Assembly: GCA_002395135.1 (NCBI GenBank)
Contig: DGWC01000001.1
Coordinates: forward strand, 331 to 44,075
From: Prevotella sp. UBA4268
GTDB taxonomy: Bacteria; Bacteroidota; Bacteroidia; Bacteroidales; Bacteroidaceae
DNA: 43,745 bases
Reading direction: 5' to 3'
The position numbers and the translations under genes were made by a program. The notes under the pieces were generated by a model that saw only the letters and a program-made list of their open reading frames with translations, was not told the DNA's origin and did not search any database. Shown one piece after another: positions 8,798 to 16,392 of this stretch. Within the stretch, counting starts at the first letter, position 1, and the number at the start of each line of letters is the position of its first letter.

Positions 8798-10798
8798 ATG
8801 ACATTCAAGGAAGAAATACGAATGGGCATTCCCGACACGTTGCCTGAGATGCAGGCTTACGATACGGAAATCAACCATGCCCCGAAACGCAAAGACATTC
8901 TCACCACAGAGCAGAAGAAACTGGCTCTGCGCAATGCACTGCGCTATTTCCCACAGCATCTGCACGCTCAGTTGGCTCCGGAATTTGTAAACGAACTCCA
9001 CCAGTATGGACGCATCTACATGTATCGTTATCGTCCCAGTTACGCCATGTATGCCCGTCCGATTGACGAATATCCTGCCAAGAGCCGACAGGCTGCTGCC
9101 ATCATGATGATGATTCAGAACAACCTCGACCCGCGAGTGGCACAGCATCCTCATGAATTAATCACATACGGAGGCAACGGAGCCGTGTTCCAAAACTGGG
9201 CCCAGTATCGCCTGGTGATGAAATATCTCAGCGAAATGACGGATGAACAGACGCTTGTCATGTACAGCGGCCATCCGCTGGGACTGTTCCCTTCGCACAA
9301 GAATGCGCCACGCGTGGTGGTCACCAACGGCATGGTGATACCCAATTACAGCAAGCCCGATGACTGGGAACGCGGCAATGCGCTCGGTGTTACCCAATAC
9401 GGACAGATGACGGCTGGGTCGTATATGTATATCGGTCCTCAGGGAATCGTCCACGGCACCACCATCACTGTGCTGAACGCCGCACGCAAAGTGGGCGGCG
9501 ACAACATGAAACTCTTTGTCACTGCCGGTCTCGGCGGCATGAGCGGCGCACAGCCCAAAGCGGGAAACATTGCTGGAGTGGTGAGCGTAACGGCAGAAAT
9601 CAATCCGAAAGCCGCCGAGAAGCGATATGAACAAGGATGGGTTGACGAGTTGCATCACAACCTTGACGAACTGATACCAGCCATCCGCAAGGCCGTTGCC
9701 GAAAAGCGCGTGGTATCCATGGCCTATGTGGGCAATGTGGTTGACCTCTGGGAGCGCTTGGCAGAGGAAGACGTGCATGTGGATTTGGGAAGCGACCAAA
9801 CCTCGCTCCATAATCCTTGGGCAGGCGGATATTATCCTGTGGGGCTTTCGCTCGAAGAAAGCAAAATTATGATGGCCGAGAATCCTGACGAATTCAAGAA
9901 ATGCGTCCAAGCATCATTGCGCCGCCAGGTGGCAGCCATCAACAAACTCACTGCAAAGGGTATGTATTTCTTCGACTATGGCAACGCGTTCCTGTTGGAA
10001 TCAGGCCGCGCCAACGCCGATATATTCGTTGAATGCAACGGAGAGAAGAAATTCCGCTATCCGTCGTATGTGCAGGACATCATGGGACCTATGTTTTTCG
10101 ACTATGGATTCGGTCCTTTCCGATGGGTTTGCTCATCTGGAGATCCGCAAGACCTGGCAACAACCGACCGTCTGGCAGCAGAAGTCCTGGAAGAAATACG
10201 ACAGCATGCCACCGACGACATCAAGGGACAACTCGACGACAACATCCATTGGATCAAGGAAGCAGGCAAGAACAAACTGGTGGTGGGCTCACAGGCACGC
10301 ATTCTCTATGCCGACAGCGAAGGCAGAACCAAGATTGCACTGGCCTTTAACGATGCCATCCGTCGGGGCGAACTGAAAGCCCCCGTGGTGTTAGGTCGCG
10401 ACCATCACGACGTTTCCGGCACTGACTCGCCCTTCCGTGAGACATCCAACATCTACGACGGCTCACAATTCTGTGCCGACATGGCTGTTCAGAACGTCAT
10501 TGGCGACTCTTTCCGCGGTGCCACATGGGTAAGCATCCACAACGGTGGCGGTGTTGGATGGGGCGAAGTAATCAACGGCGGATTCGGAATGGTTATCGAC
10601 GGCAGCGACGACAGCGACCGCCACATTCGTCAAATGCTTCTCTGGGATGTGAACAACGGCATTGCCCGTCGCTCATGGGCACGCAACAAGGGCTCCATAG
10701 ATGCCATCCGCCGCGAAATGGAACGCACACCGGGCTTGACGGTTACCCTTCCGAACCTGGCCGACGACGATCTGATATCGAAATCCATCAACGCTTGA
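8798..10798 (+). CDS. hutU: Urocanate hydratase (urocanase)
   Basis: This enzyme converts urocanate to imidazolone propionate using tightly bound NAD+ as electrophile. Strong family motifs are the NAD-binding segment TAGLGGMSGAQPKAGNIAG, QTSLHNPWAGGYYPVGLS, GPFRWVCSSGDPQDL and NGGGVGWGEVINGGFGMV. At 666 residues it is about 110 longer than the Pseudomonas/Bacillus type (about 555), and closer to the long form found in animals. In the segment before GPFRW, where the short bacterial enzymes carry an active-site cysteine, this protein reads MFFDYGF; the nearest cysteine is Cys445 in RWVCSSG. Second gene of the hut operon, 48 bp after ftcD and 56 bp before hutH. An in-frame ATG at codon 9 is an alternative start. 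Confidence 0.94.
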   Translation: MTFKEEIRMGIPDTLPEMQAYDTEINHAPKRKDILTTEQKKLALRNALRYFPQHLHAQLAPEFVNELHQYGRIYMYRYRPSYAMYARPIDEYPAKSRQAAAIMMMIQNNLDPRVAQHPHELITYGGNGAVFQNWAQYRLVMKYLSEMTDEQTLVMYSGHPLGLFPSHKNAPRVVVTNGMVIPNYSKPDDWERGNALGVTQYGQMTAGSYMYIGPQGIVHGTTITVLNAARKVGGDNMKLFVTAGLGGMSGAQPKAGNIAGVVSVTAEINPKAAEKRYEQGWVDELHHNLDELIPAIRKAVAEKRVVSMAYVGNVVDLWERLAEEDVHVDLGSDQTSLHNPWAGGYYPVGLSLEESKIMMAENPDEFKKCVQASLRRQVAAINKLTAKGMYFFDYGNAFLLESGRANADIFVECNGEKKFRYPSYVQDIMGPMFFDYGFGPFRWVCSSGDPQDLATTDRLAAEVLEEIRQHATDDIKGQLDDNIHWIKEAGKNKLVVGSQARILYADSEGRTKIALAFNDAIRRGELKAPVVLGRDHHDVSGTDSPFRETSNIYDGSQFCADMAVQNVIGDSFRGATWVSIHNGGGVGWGEVINGGFGMVIDGSDDSDRHIRQMLLWDVNNGIARRSWARNKGSIDAIRREMERTPGLTVTLPNLADDDLISKSINA

Positions 10799-10854
10799 GA
10801 TGCAGAAACCAACAATCACATTAGCAATACAACAATAAACAGGAACAATCATCT

Positions 10855-12339
10855 ATGACACACGAAATATCTGCCGAACACCTCACCATTGAGCGCATCG
10901 GCGAAATCATCTATAACAACTACAAAATCGAACTGAGCGAGGATGCCAAACAGCGCATTCGCCGCTGCCGCACCTATCTGGATAAAAAGATTGCCAGCAA
11001 TGGCGCACCCGTTTACGGAGTGACAACAGGATTCGGTTCGCTCTGCAATGTCAGCATCGGCAAAGACCAACTGTCACAACTGCAGGTGAACCTGATTAAG
11101 AGCCATGCCTGTGGAACGGGTGAACGCGTGCCTAACGACATTGTCAAAATCATGATGCTGCTCAAGATTCAGTCGCTGAGTTATGGCTATTCTGGATGCA
11201 AACTCGACACGGTGATGCGGCTCATCCAGTTCTTCAACAACGACATCTACCCTGTTGTCTACAAGCAGGGATCGCTGGGAGCCTCTGGCGACCTCGTTCC
11301 ACTGGCCCATCTCTGTCTGCCGCTCATCGGTTTGGGCGAGGTGGAATTCCAGGGAAGAGTGATTCCCGGTGCTGAGATGCTGCGCAAAAAGCGCTGGAAG
11401 CCCATCGAACTGGCCTCAAAGGAAGGACTGGCACTGCTCAACGGCACACAAAACATGAGTGCCTTTGCCGTATGGGCACTGCTCCAGGCACAACGTCTGA
11501 GTGCATGGGCCGATAAGATTGCCGCCATGTCGCTGGATGCCTACGACGGAAGAATTGAACCTTTCACACATGCCGTACATGCTGTTCGCCCTCATCTGGG
11601 ACAGATAGAGACCGCCAAGCGCATGCGTGAACTGCTGGAAGGCAGCCAGATTATCGGTTCCATCAAGGCCCACGTGCAGGATCCCTACTCTTTCCGCTGC
11701 GTACCGCAGGTGCACGGAGCAGTGAAAGACACCATCCGCTACGTGAAATCAGTTATCGACACAGAGATTAATTCTGCTACCGACAACCCAACGGTATGCC
11801 CCGATGAAGACCTTATTATATCAGCAGGCAATTTCCATGGTGAGCCGATTGCGCTGCCTATCGACTTCCTTTCCATCGCCATGAGCGAACTGGCCGACAT
11901 CTCCGAGCGACGCATCTACCGCTTGGTATCCGGCACGCGCGGCCTGCCCAGTTTCCTGGTTGCCAACCCAGGTGTAAACAGCGGTTTCATGATTACGCAA
12001 TATACCGCAGCATCTGTGGTCAGCCTCAACAAGAGTCTCGCCATGCCGTCGTCGGTAGACAGCATTCCGTCGTGCCAAGACCAAGAGGACTTGGTGAGCA
12101 TGGGTGCCAATGCTGCCATAAAATTATATAAGGTGATACTGAATACAGAACGTGTGCTGGCCATCGAACTGTTCAATGCGGCCCAGGCACTCGACTTCCG
12201 TCTGCCGCTTAAGTCGTCGCCCGAACTGGTGGCGCTGCACGAAGAGTTCCGCAAGGTGGTTCCCTTCATCCTCAATGACGAACTGATGTACCCGCACATC
12301 GAGCAAGCCATTCAGTTCCTGCGCAGTCACGATGCATAG
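10855..12339 (+). CDS. hutH: Histidine ammonia-lyase
   Basis: The 494-residue enzyme removes ammonia from L-histidine to give trans-urocanate, the entry step of the pathway. The Ala143-Ser144-Gly145 triad in GSLGASGDLVPLAHL is the precursor of the MIO electrophilic cofactor and sits at nearly the same residue numbers as in the Pseudomonas enzyme. Other family blocks are YGVTTGFGSL near 54, NGTQNMSAF at about 198, QDPYSFRCVPQVHGA at about 280 and ATDNPTVCP. Length is typical. Third gene of the operon after ftcD and hutU; a long perfect hairpin follows, so hutI probably has its own promoter. Confidence 0.96.
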   Translation: MTHEISAEHLTIERIGEIIYNNYKIELSEDAKQRIRRCRTYLDKKIASNGAPVYGVTTGFGSLCNVSIGKDQLSQLQVNLIKSHACGTGERVPNDIVKIMMLLKIQSLSYGYSGCKLDTVMRLIQFFNNDIYPVVYKQGSLGASGDLVPLAHLCLPLIGLGEVEFQGRVIPGAEMLRKKRWKPIELASKEGLALLNGTQNMSAFAVWALLQAQRLSAWADKIAAMSLDAYDGRIEPFTHAVHAVRPHLGQIETAKRMRELLEGSQIIGSIKAHVQDPYSFRCVPQVHGAVKDTIRYVKSVIDTEINSATDNPTVCPDEDLIISAGNFHGEPIALPIDFLSIAMSELADISERRIYRLVSGTRGLPSFLVANPGVNSGFMITQYTAASVVSLNKSLAMPSSVDSIPSCQDQEDLVSMGANAAIKLYKVILNTERVLAIELFNAAQALDFRLPLKSSPELVALHEEFRKVVPFILNDELMYPHIEQAIQFLRSHDA

Positions 12340-12341
12340 GT

Positions 12342-12396
12342 ATTCAAAAAGAAACCGGCTGAAAGCGATTTGCCTTCAGCCGGTTTCTTTTTGAAT
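12342..12396. terminator. Bidirectional terminator between hutH and the converging small gene
   Basis: A perfect 22-bp inverted repeat (arms 12342-12363 and 12375-12396, loop 11 nt) has a GC-rich middle (ACCGGCTGAA) and A5/T5 near the base of the stem. It begins 3 bp after the hutH stop and ends 6 bp before the stop of the minus-strand gene, so it can serve both. Confidence 0.92.
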
Positions 12397-12401
12397 GCGA
12401 T

Positions 12402-12893
12402 TCATTTCAAGATCCTGTCATACTCTTTCATAATCTCGCGTGCACGCCTGAGATGCTTGCGGTCTCGGCGTCCACGCACATCCAGGATATTGGCGAAGTC
12501 AAACACCAGAATGGGAAAACCGATTTCACTGCGTGGCCTGTTCCTGTTCTGCTCGGCACCGCGACGCAGCGCTCGGAGCAAGTCGGGACTGATTCCGTTC
12601 ACCACCAGTTCGGGCAGCACGTTGTGCTGAGGCATCAGATACATGGTGTCGGGCACTTCTGCCTGTGAGAGTTTTTCTTTATAATACTGCAGATGCGAGA
12701 AGGTAACGCTGTCGAAAGGCACCGGCAGTTCCACGATGCCCTGATAATTGGTGCGCAGCACCGTCGTGCTGTCAATCCTTACCGACACATCTGTGACAGG
12801 CAGTTCTGTTTCAAAGTCCAGCACTTTCACCCGGCGCTGTGCCTGCACAGACAGGCTTGCCAAGAGCAATATGAAGATTATGCACTGTTTCAT
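12402..12893 (-). CDS. Exported CarboxypepD_reg-like small protein (second of a paralogous pair)
   Basis: The 163-residue product has a signal peptide ending SLSVQAQ, followed by a beta-rich domain of about 80 residues (RRVKVLDFETELPVTDVSV...). This domain resembles the carboxypeptidase-regulatory-like Ig fold at the N-terminus of many Bacteroidota outer-membrane proteins, here with no barrel attached. The tail is basic and helical (RGRRDRKHLRRAREIMKEYD). It overlaps the upstream paralogue by ATGA (12890-12893), implying translational coupling. No enzymatic motif is visible and its role is unknown. It shares the pattern AQRR-x-x-VLD-x-[DE]T-x-x-PV and the basic C-terminal helix with its neighbour, so the pair arose by tandem duplication. 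Confidence 0.75.
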   Translation of the reverse strand: MKQCIIFILLLASLSVQAQRRVKVLDFETELPVTDVSVRIDSTTVLRTNYQGIVELPVPFDSVTFSHLQYYKEKLSQAEVPDTMYLMPQHNVLPELVVNGISPDLLRALRRGAEQNRNRPRSEIGFPILVFDFANILDVRGRRDRKHLRRAREIMKEYDRILK

Positions 12894-13366
12894 TTCGCGT
12901 CGTATTCTTCCAAAAGCCGTTTGGTGCGCTCTCGTTTCTTTTCCCGACGGCTTTTGTATTTAAAGAACTTCAGTATCTTATCCACATCAATCTTCATGGC
13001 CGGCTCCGAGGGATTGGGGAGCGGACGGTTGCGCTTGAGGTATTCCTTAAGGCTCTCGTGCTGGGAAACGACGGTCACCTCGTCTATCATATTCTCCTTG
13101 GCAAAGAGATAGACAGTGTCGCGCACTTCGTCGAACCTCAGGTGCTCCACATCATACCTGATATGACTGACAAGCAGACTGTCGAACTGCTCTGGCAGAA
13201 TGGCCATACCGGTGCTGTCGGTCTGTGTTCTCGGGTGGGGATAGGGAACAATGGCCGCCTTTGCCACTGGCTCGTGCGTATCCACATCCAGCACAACAAT
13301 CCTGCGCTGCGCGTTCACCGACAAGCAGCATACCATGAAAACCAGAACGAGACAGTCTCTAAGCAT
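12890..13366 (-). CDS. Exported CarboxypepD_reg-like small protein (first of a paralogous pair)
   Basis: The product has 158 residues from the ATG at 13366 (MLRDCLVLVFMVCCLSVNAQ is the signal peptide). The frame stays open further upstream, but a -7 box at 13395-13402 sits inside that extension, so the extension is not translated. After the signal come RRIVVLDVDTHEPVAKAAIV and a beta-rich domain, then a lysine/arginine-rich helical tail (KSRREKKRERTKRLLEEYD). It resembles the downstream gene in layout and motifs. Both point against the hut genes and separate hutH from hutI. Function is unknown; the fold suggests a periplasmic or surface binding module. Confidence 0.72.
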   Translation of the reverse strand: MLRDCLVLVFMVCCLSVNAQRRIVVLDVDTHEPVAKAAIVPYPHPRTQTDSTGMAILPEQFDSLLVSHIRYDVEHLRFDEVRDTVYLFAKENMIDEVTVVSQHESLKEYLKRNRPLPNPSEPAMKIDVDKILKFFKYKSRREKKRERTKRLLEEYDAK

Positions 13367-13394
13367 TTTTACATGATGATTGAAAAACACGATG

Positions 13395-13402
13395 CAAAGA
13401 TA
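13395..13402 (-). promoter_or_regulatory. -7 box of the paralogous exported-protein pair
   Basis: It reads TATCTTTG on the minus strand, 28 bp upstream of the ATG at 13366. No -33 TTTG at the usual spacing. Confidence 0.55.
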
Positions 13403-13460
13403 GCAATTATTATATGGCTGATGCGTTCTGTTTAAGTGAATTAGCAAAAAACAACGTTTA

Positions 13461-13494
13461 TTGCTTTAATTATAAAAAAAGTTTTGTAAATTTG
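13461..13494 (+). promoter_or_regulatory. Probable promoter of hutI
   Basis: TTG at 13461-13463 and TAAATTTG at 13487-13494 are separated by 23 bp, slightly long for the consensus. Transcription would start near 13500, favouring the ATG at 13514 over the one at 13505. Confidence 0.55.
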
Positions 13495-13513
13495 TGCCAA
13501 ATTAATGATAACC

Positions 13514-14758
13514 ATGAAACAGACACTCATCACAAATATCGGAACGCTGGCAGGTATCCTGCCGACAGGAGCCATGAAACGATGCGGCCACGAAATGGCT
13601 GAAATCGTTTGTATGAATAATGCCTGGATGCTGCTGCAAGACGGAATCATCAAGGATTTCGGCACAAGCCCCGTGCCCGAAGGACTGGAAACGGCGGAGG
13701 TTTTTGATGCGCAAGGGGGCACCGTGATGCCCTCTTTCTGCGACAGCCACACGCATATTGTCTATGCAGGAAGTCGCGAAGGTGAATTCGTTGACAAGAT
13801 CCGCGGGCTGAGTTATGCCGAGATTGCCCGCAGGGGCGGCGGCATCCTGAATTCTGCCGACCGGCTTCACGAACTCTCCGAAGACGAACTTTACAACCAG
13901 GCCATGCAAAGGGTGAGCGAGATTATTTTGAAAGGAACGGGAGCCGTAGAAATAAAAAGCGGCTACGGACTGAACACGGAGGATGAACTGAAAATGCTGC
14001 GCGTGATAAGGCGCATCAAAGAAACGGCTCCGCTGAAGGTGATGAGCACGTTCTTGGGCGCTCATGCCGTGGGGCGCGCCTATGCGGGCAGGCAATCAGA
14101 ATATGTAGACTTGGTGGTGAACGAAATGATTCCCGAAGTGGGAAGGCTGCAATTGGCCGATTTCATCGACGTATTCTGCGATGAAGGATTCTTCACTCCG
14201 GAAGAAACGGCTCGCATTCTGGAGGCGGGTGCCCAATATGGCATGCGGCCTAAAATCCACGGACAGGAACTGGCTGACTCGGGCGGCGTGGAGGTGGCAG
14301 TGAATCACAAGGCGCTCTCTGTGGACCATCTGGAGAGCATGACCGACCGCGATATTGCCCTGTTGGCCACTCACGACACGATGCCCACGGCACTTCCCGG
14401 AACGTCGTTCTTCTTGAACATGCCGTTTGCCCCGGCACGTAAGATGATTGAGAAAGGCCTCGCCGTGGCCATTGCCAGCGACTACAATCCCGGCTCCACC
14501 CCGTCGGGCGACATGAAATTCGTGGTGTCCTTGGCCTGCATCAAGATGCGGCTGCTGCCCGCAGAAGCCATCAATGCAGCCACCATCAACAGTGCCTGTG
14601 CCATGGGCATCAGCCGTGATTATGGATCAATCACAAAGGGGAAGGTGGCCAACTTCTTCATCACCGACCCCATTCCCAGCATCGACTACATTCCTTATGC
14701 CTATACACAACCCATCATCCGCCATATTTTCCTCAACGGGGAAAGATATGGCGGATGA
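13514..14758 (+). CDS. hutI: Imidazolonepropionase
   Basis: This amidohydrolase-superfamily metal enzyme opens 4-imidazolone-5-propionate to N-formimino-L-glutamate, between HutU and FtcD. The HxH metal motif is in CDSHTHIVYAGSREGEF, and the substrate-binding block is EIARRGGGILNSADRL. Later blocks include GTGAVEIKSGYGL, FLGAHAVG, the ligand region KIHGQELADSGGVEVAV, SVDHLES and IASDYNPGSTPSGDM. With the chosen start (MKQTLITNIGTLAGI) it has 414 residues, normal for the family; ATG 13505 would add three. It is separated from the other hut genes by the minus-strand pair and has its own promoter. Its stop lies 25 bp from the stop of the converging phosphatase gene, with no evident terminator. 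Confidence 0.94.
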   Translation: MKQTLITNIGTLAGILPTGAMKRCGHEMAEIVCMNNAWMLLQDGIIKDFGTSPVPEGLETAEVFDAQGGTVMPSFCDSHTHIVYAGSREGEFVDKIRGLSYAEIARRGGGILNSADRLHELSEDELYNQAMQRVSEIILKGTGAVEIKSGYGLNTEDELKMLRVIRRIKETAPLKVMSTFLGAHAVGRAYAGRQSEYVDLVVNEMIPEVGRLQLADFIDVFCDEGFFTPEETARILEAGAQYGMRPKIHGQELADSGGVEVAVNHKALSVDHLESMTDRDIALLATHDTMPTALPGTSFFLNMPFAPARKMIEKGLAVAIASDYNPGSTPSGDMKFVVSLACIKMRLLPAEAINAATINSACAMGISRDYGSITKGKVANFFITDPIPSIDYIPYAYTQPIIRHIFLNGERYGG

Positions 14759-14783
14759 GCGGGAGCGATGTTTCGTGATGTTT

Positions 14784-16265
14784 TTATTTCGTGACCTGGA
14801 TGACGGGATTACCGATGCATCCGTTAGGTGCCTGTACATGAATGAGGGCGCAAATGGTGGGGGCAATGTCGGTGATATGGCATTCCACCTGCGATGAACC
14901 GTGCTCCACGCCCCATCCCATCAGCACGAAAGGAATGTGACAATCGTAGGGGTTCCATGCCGAGTGGGTGGTGCCACCGTCGATTTTTCCCCACACGCCA
15001 TAGTGGGCGGGCTTCATCACAATCTGAATATCTCCACTGCGCTCGCGGTTGTAGCCGTTGATGATTTTTTCGCGGATAAGCGAAGGCACACTACTGTTGA
15101 GCACATTCTCCATGTCAACGCAATACTGCACCTGGGGATGACGGTTGAAATGGTTGATAATGGCCTGGCGCACCTTGCCTTCGTCGATTCCCACACGGGC
15201 AATGGCTTCACGATTGAGCACCACCTGGTTGTTCATGATGTTACGGGCGAGTTTCTCCTCCGTATTAAAAACTTTACTAAGGGTCTCATTGAGCGATGCT
15301 TCCTCTTTATCCACGAAGAAGCCGTCGGCCGGAATCTTATGTTCCTGGTTCTGGAGGATGCCGTCGGAACCGCCATGGTCGGCAGTGAGGAACACCAGAT
15401 ACTGTCCTTTTCCCACTTTTTGGTCAAGGAAACTGAAGAAATCGGCCAACTGACGGTCGAGGTTGACATACTGATCGTGCGTCTTCTCATGATGAGTGCC
15501 ATACTTATGCCCCACGATGTCGGTGCACGAGAAACTCAGCGTGAGCATATCGGTTTGTCCCCGCTGGCCCAGTTTCTCATTTTCAACGGCAGCCTTTGCC
15601 ATGCCCACGGTGATTTCGTTGCCATAGGGCGAATACTGGATATCGTCGATGGGCAGTTTCTTGATGGTTTTGTTGTACTTAACGGCCCACTCGGGCAACT
15701 GCTTCATATAATAAGTGCTGCTGATGAAGCAAAGGGCATTCTTGTCAAACCAATAGGCTGCATCGGCACTATGACCGGCGGGAAGAATGGCGGCACGGTC
15801 TTTAAACGACACGCCGATAACCTTCGACTGCCAGTTGGTGGCGGTTTTCAGTTCGTCGCCGATGGTGGTCACCAACAGGTTGCGTGGCGACATGTGGCCA
15901 GCCTTGGTATCGCTGCCCACGGTCTGCTCGCTCTCGTCGCGCGTGCAATAGGCCGATTTCCCGTCAATCAGGAAACTGTTTCCCGCTATTCCATGAATAG
16001 ACGGCACGCTTCCCGTGAACACGGAAGAATGGCCAATGGCCGTTACGGAAGGGATATAGTTGATCTGGCAGTTCTCGCAGTTGAAGCCTTCGTTCATCAA
16101 TCTGCGGAAGCCTCCGTTTCCATACTCCTCGTAGTAACGATAGAGATAGTCCCAGCGCATCTGGTCGACGGCAATGCCCACCACCAGTTTGGGGCGGTCT
16201 TGCGCAAATGTTGCCATGCTGATGAGCAACATGGCCAACGTGAGTAATTGTTTTTTCATTTTCAT
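14784..16265 (-). CDS. Exported alkaline phosphatase of the PafA type (alkaline phosphatase / NPP superfamily)
   Basis: The 493-residue protein has a signal peptide (MKMKKQLLTLAMLLISMATFAQ). Metal and catalytic residues can be matched to the Elizabethkingia enzyme PafA: Asp in VGIAVDQMRWDY, nucleophile Thr75 in YIPSVTAIGHSS, Asn96 in HGIAGNSF, Lys and Arg in SFKDRA, DxxxH in CTDIVGHKYG, TADHGG, and His in GTTHSAWNPYDCHIP. The Lys/Arg pair in PafA contacts the phosphate monoester, so a periplasmic phosphomonoesterase is likelier than a diesterase. It follows sprA after 127 bp on the same strand with no promoter seen between, so it may be cotranscribed with ruvA-sprA. AAGGATG precedes the start; the ATG two codons on is equally possible. 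Confidence 0.85.
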   Translation of the reverse strand: MKMKKQLLTLAMLLISMATFAQDRPKLVVGIAVDQMRWDYLYRYYEEYGNGGFRRLMNEGFNCENCQINYIPSVTAIGHSSVFTGSVPSIHGIAGNSFLIDGKSAYCTRDESEQTVGSDTKAGHMSPRNLLVTTIGDELKTATNWQSKVIGVSFKDRAAILPAGHSADAAYWFDKNALCFISSTYYMKQLPEWAVKYNKTIKKLPIDDIQYSPYGNEITVGMAKAAVENEKLGQRGQTDMLTLSFSCTDIVGHKYGTHHEKTHDQYVNLDRQLADFFSFLDQKVGKGQYLVFLTADHGGSDGILQNQEHKIPADGFFVDKEEASLNETLSKVFNTEEKLARNIMNNQVVLNREAIARVGIDEGKVRQAIINHFNRHPQVQYCVDMENVLNSSVPSLIREKIINGYNRERSGDIQIVMKPAHYGVWGKIDGGTTHSAWNPYDCHIPFVLMGWGVEHGSSQVECHITDIAPTICALIHVQAPNGCIGNPVIQVTK

Positions 16266-16392
16266 CCTTTTTTATTGATTGTTGTATTATTATCTGAGAT
16301 TCATGATAGTATCATATATAATATGGTTCGCGCGTGACTCTTATTCGGCAGCATGCCATGATGACGGCACCATGCCACTTTTCTAACGTGTC

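Noticed and set aside
14901..16247. 448-codon open frame opposite the PafA-like gene
   Set aside because: It lies entirely antisense to a gene with a complete active site and a signal peptide; the translation shows no family features. An antisense shadow caused by codon bias.
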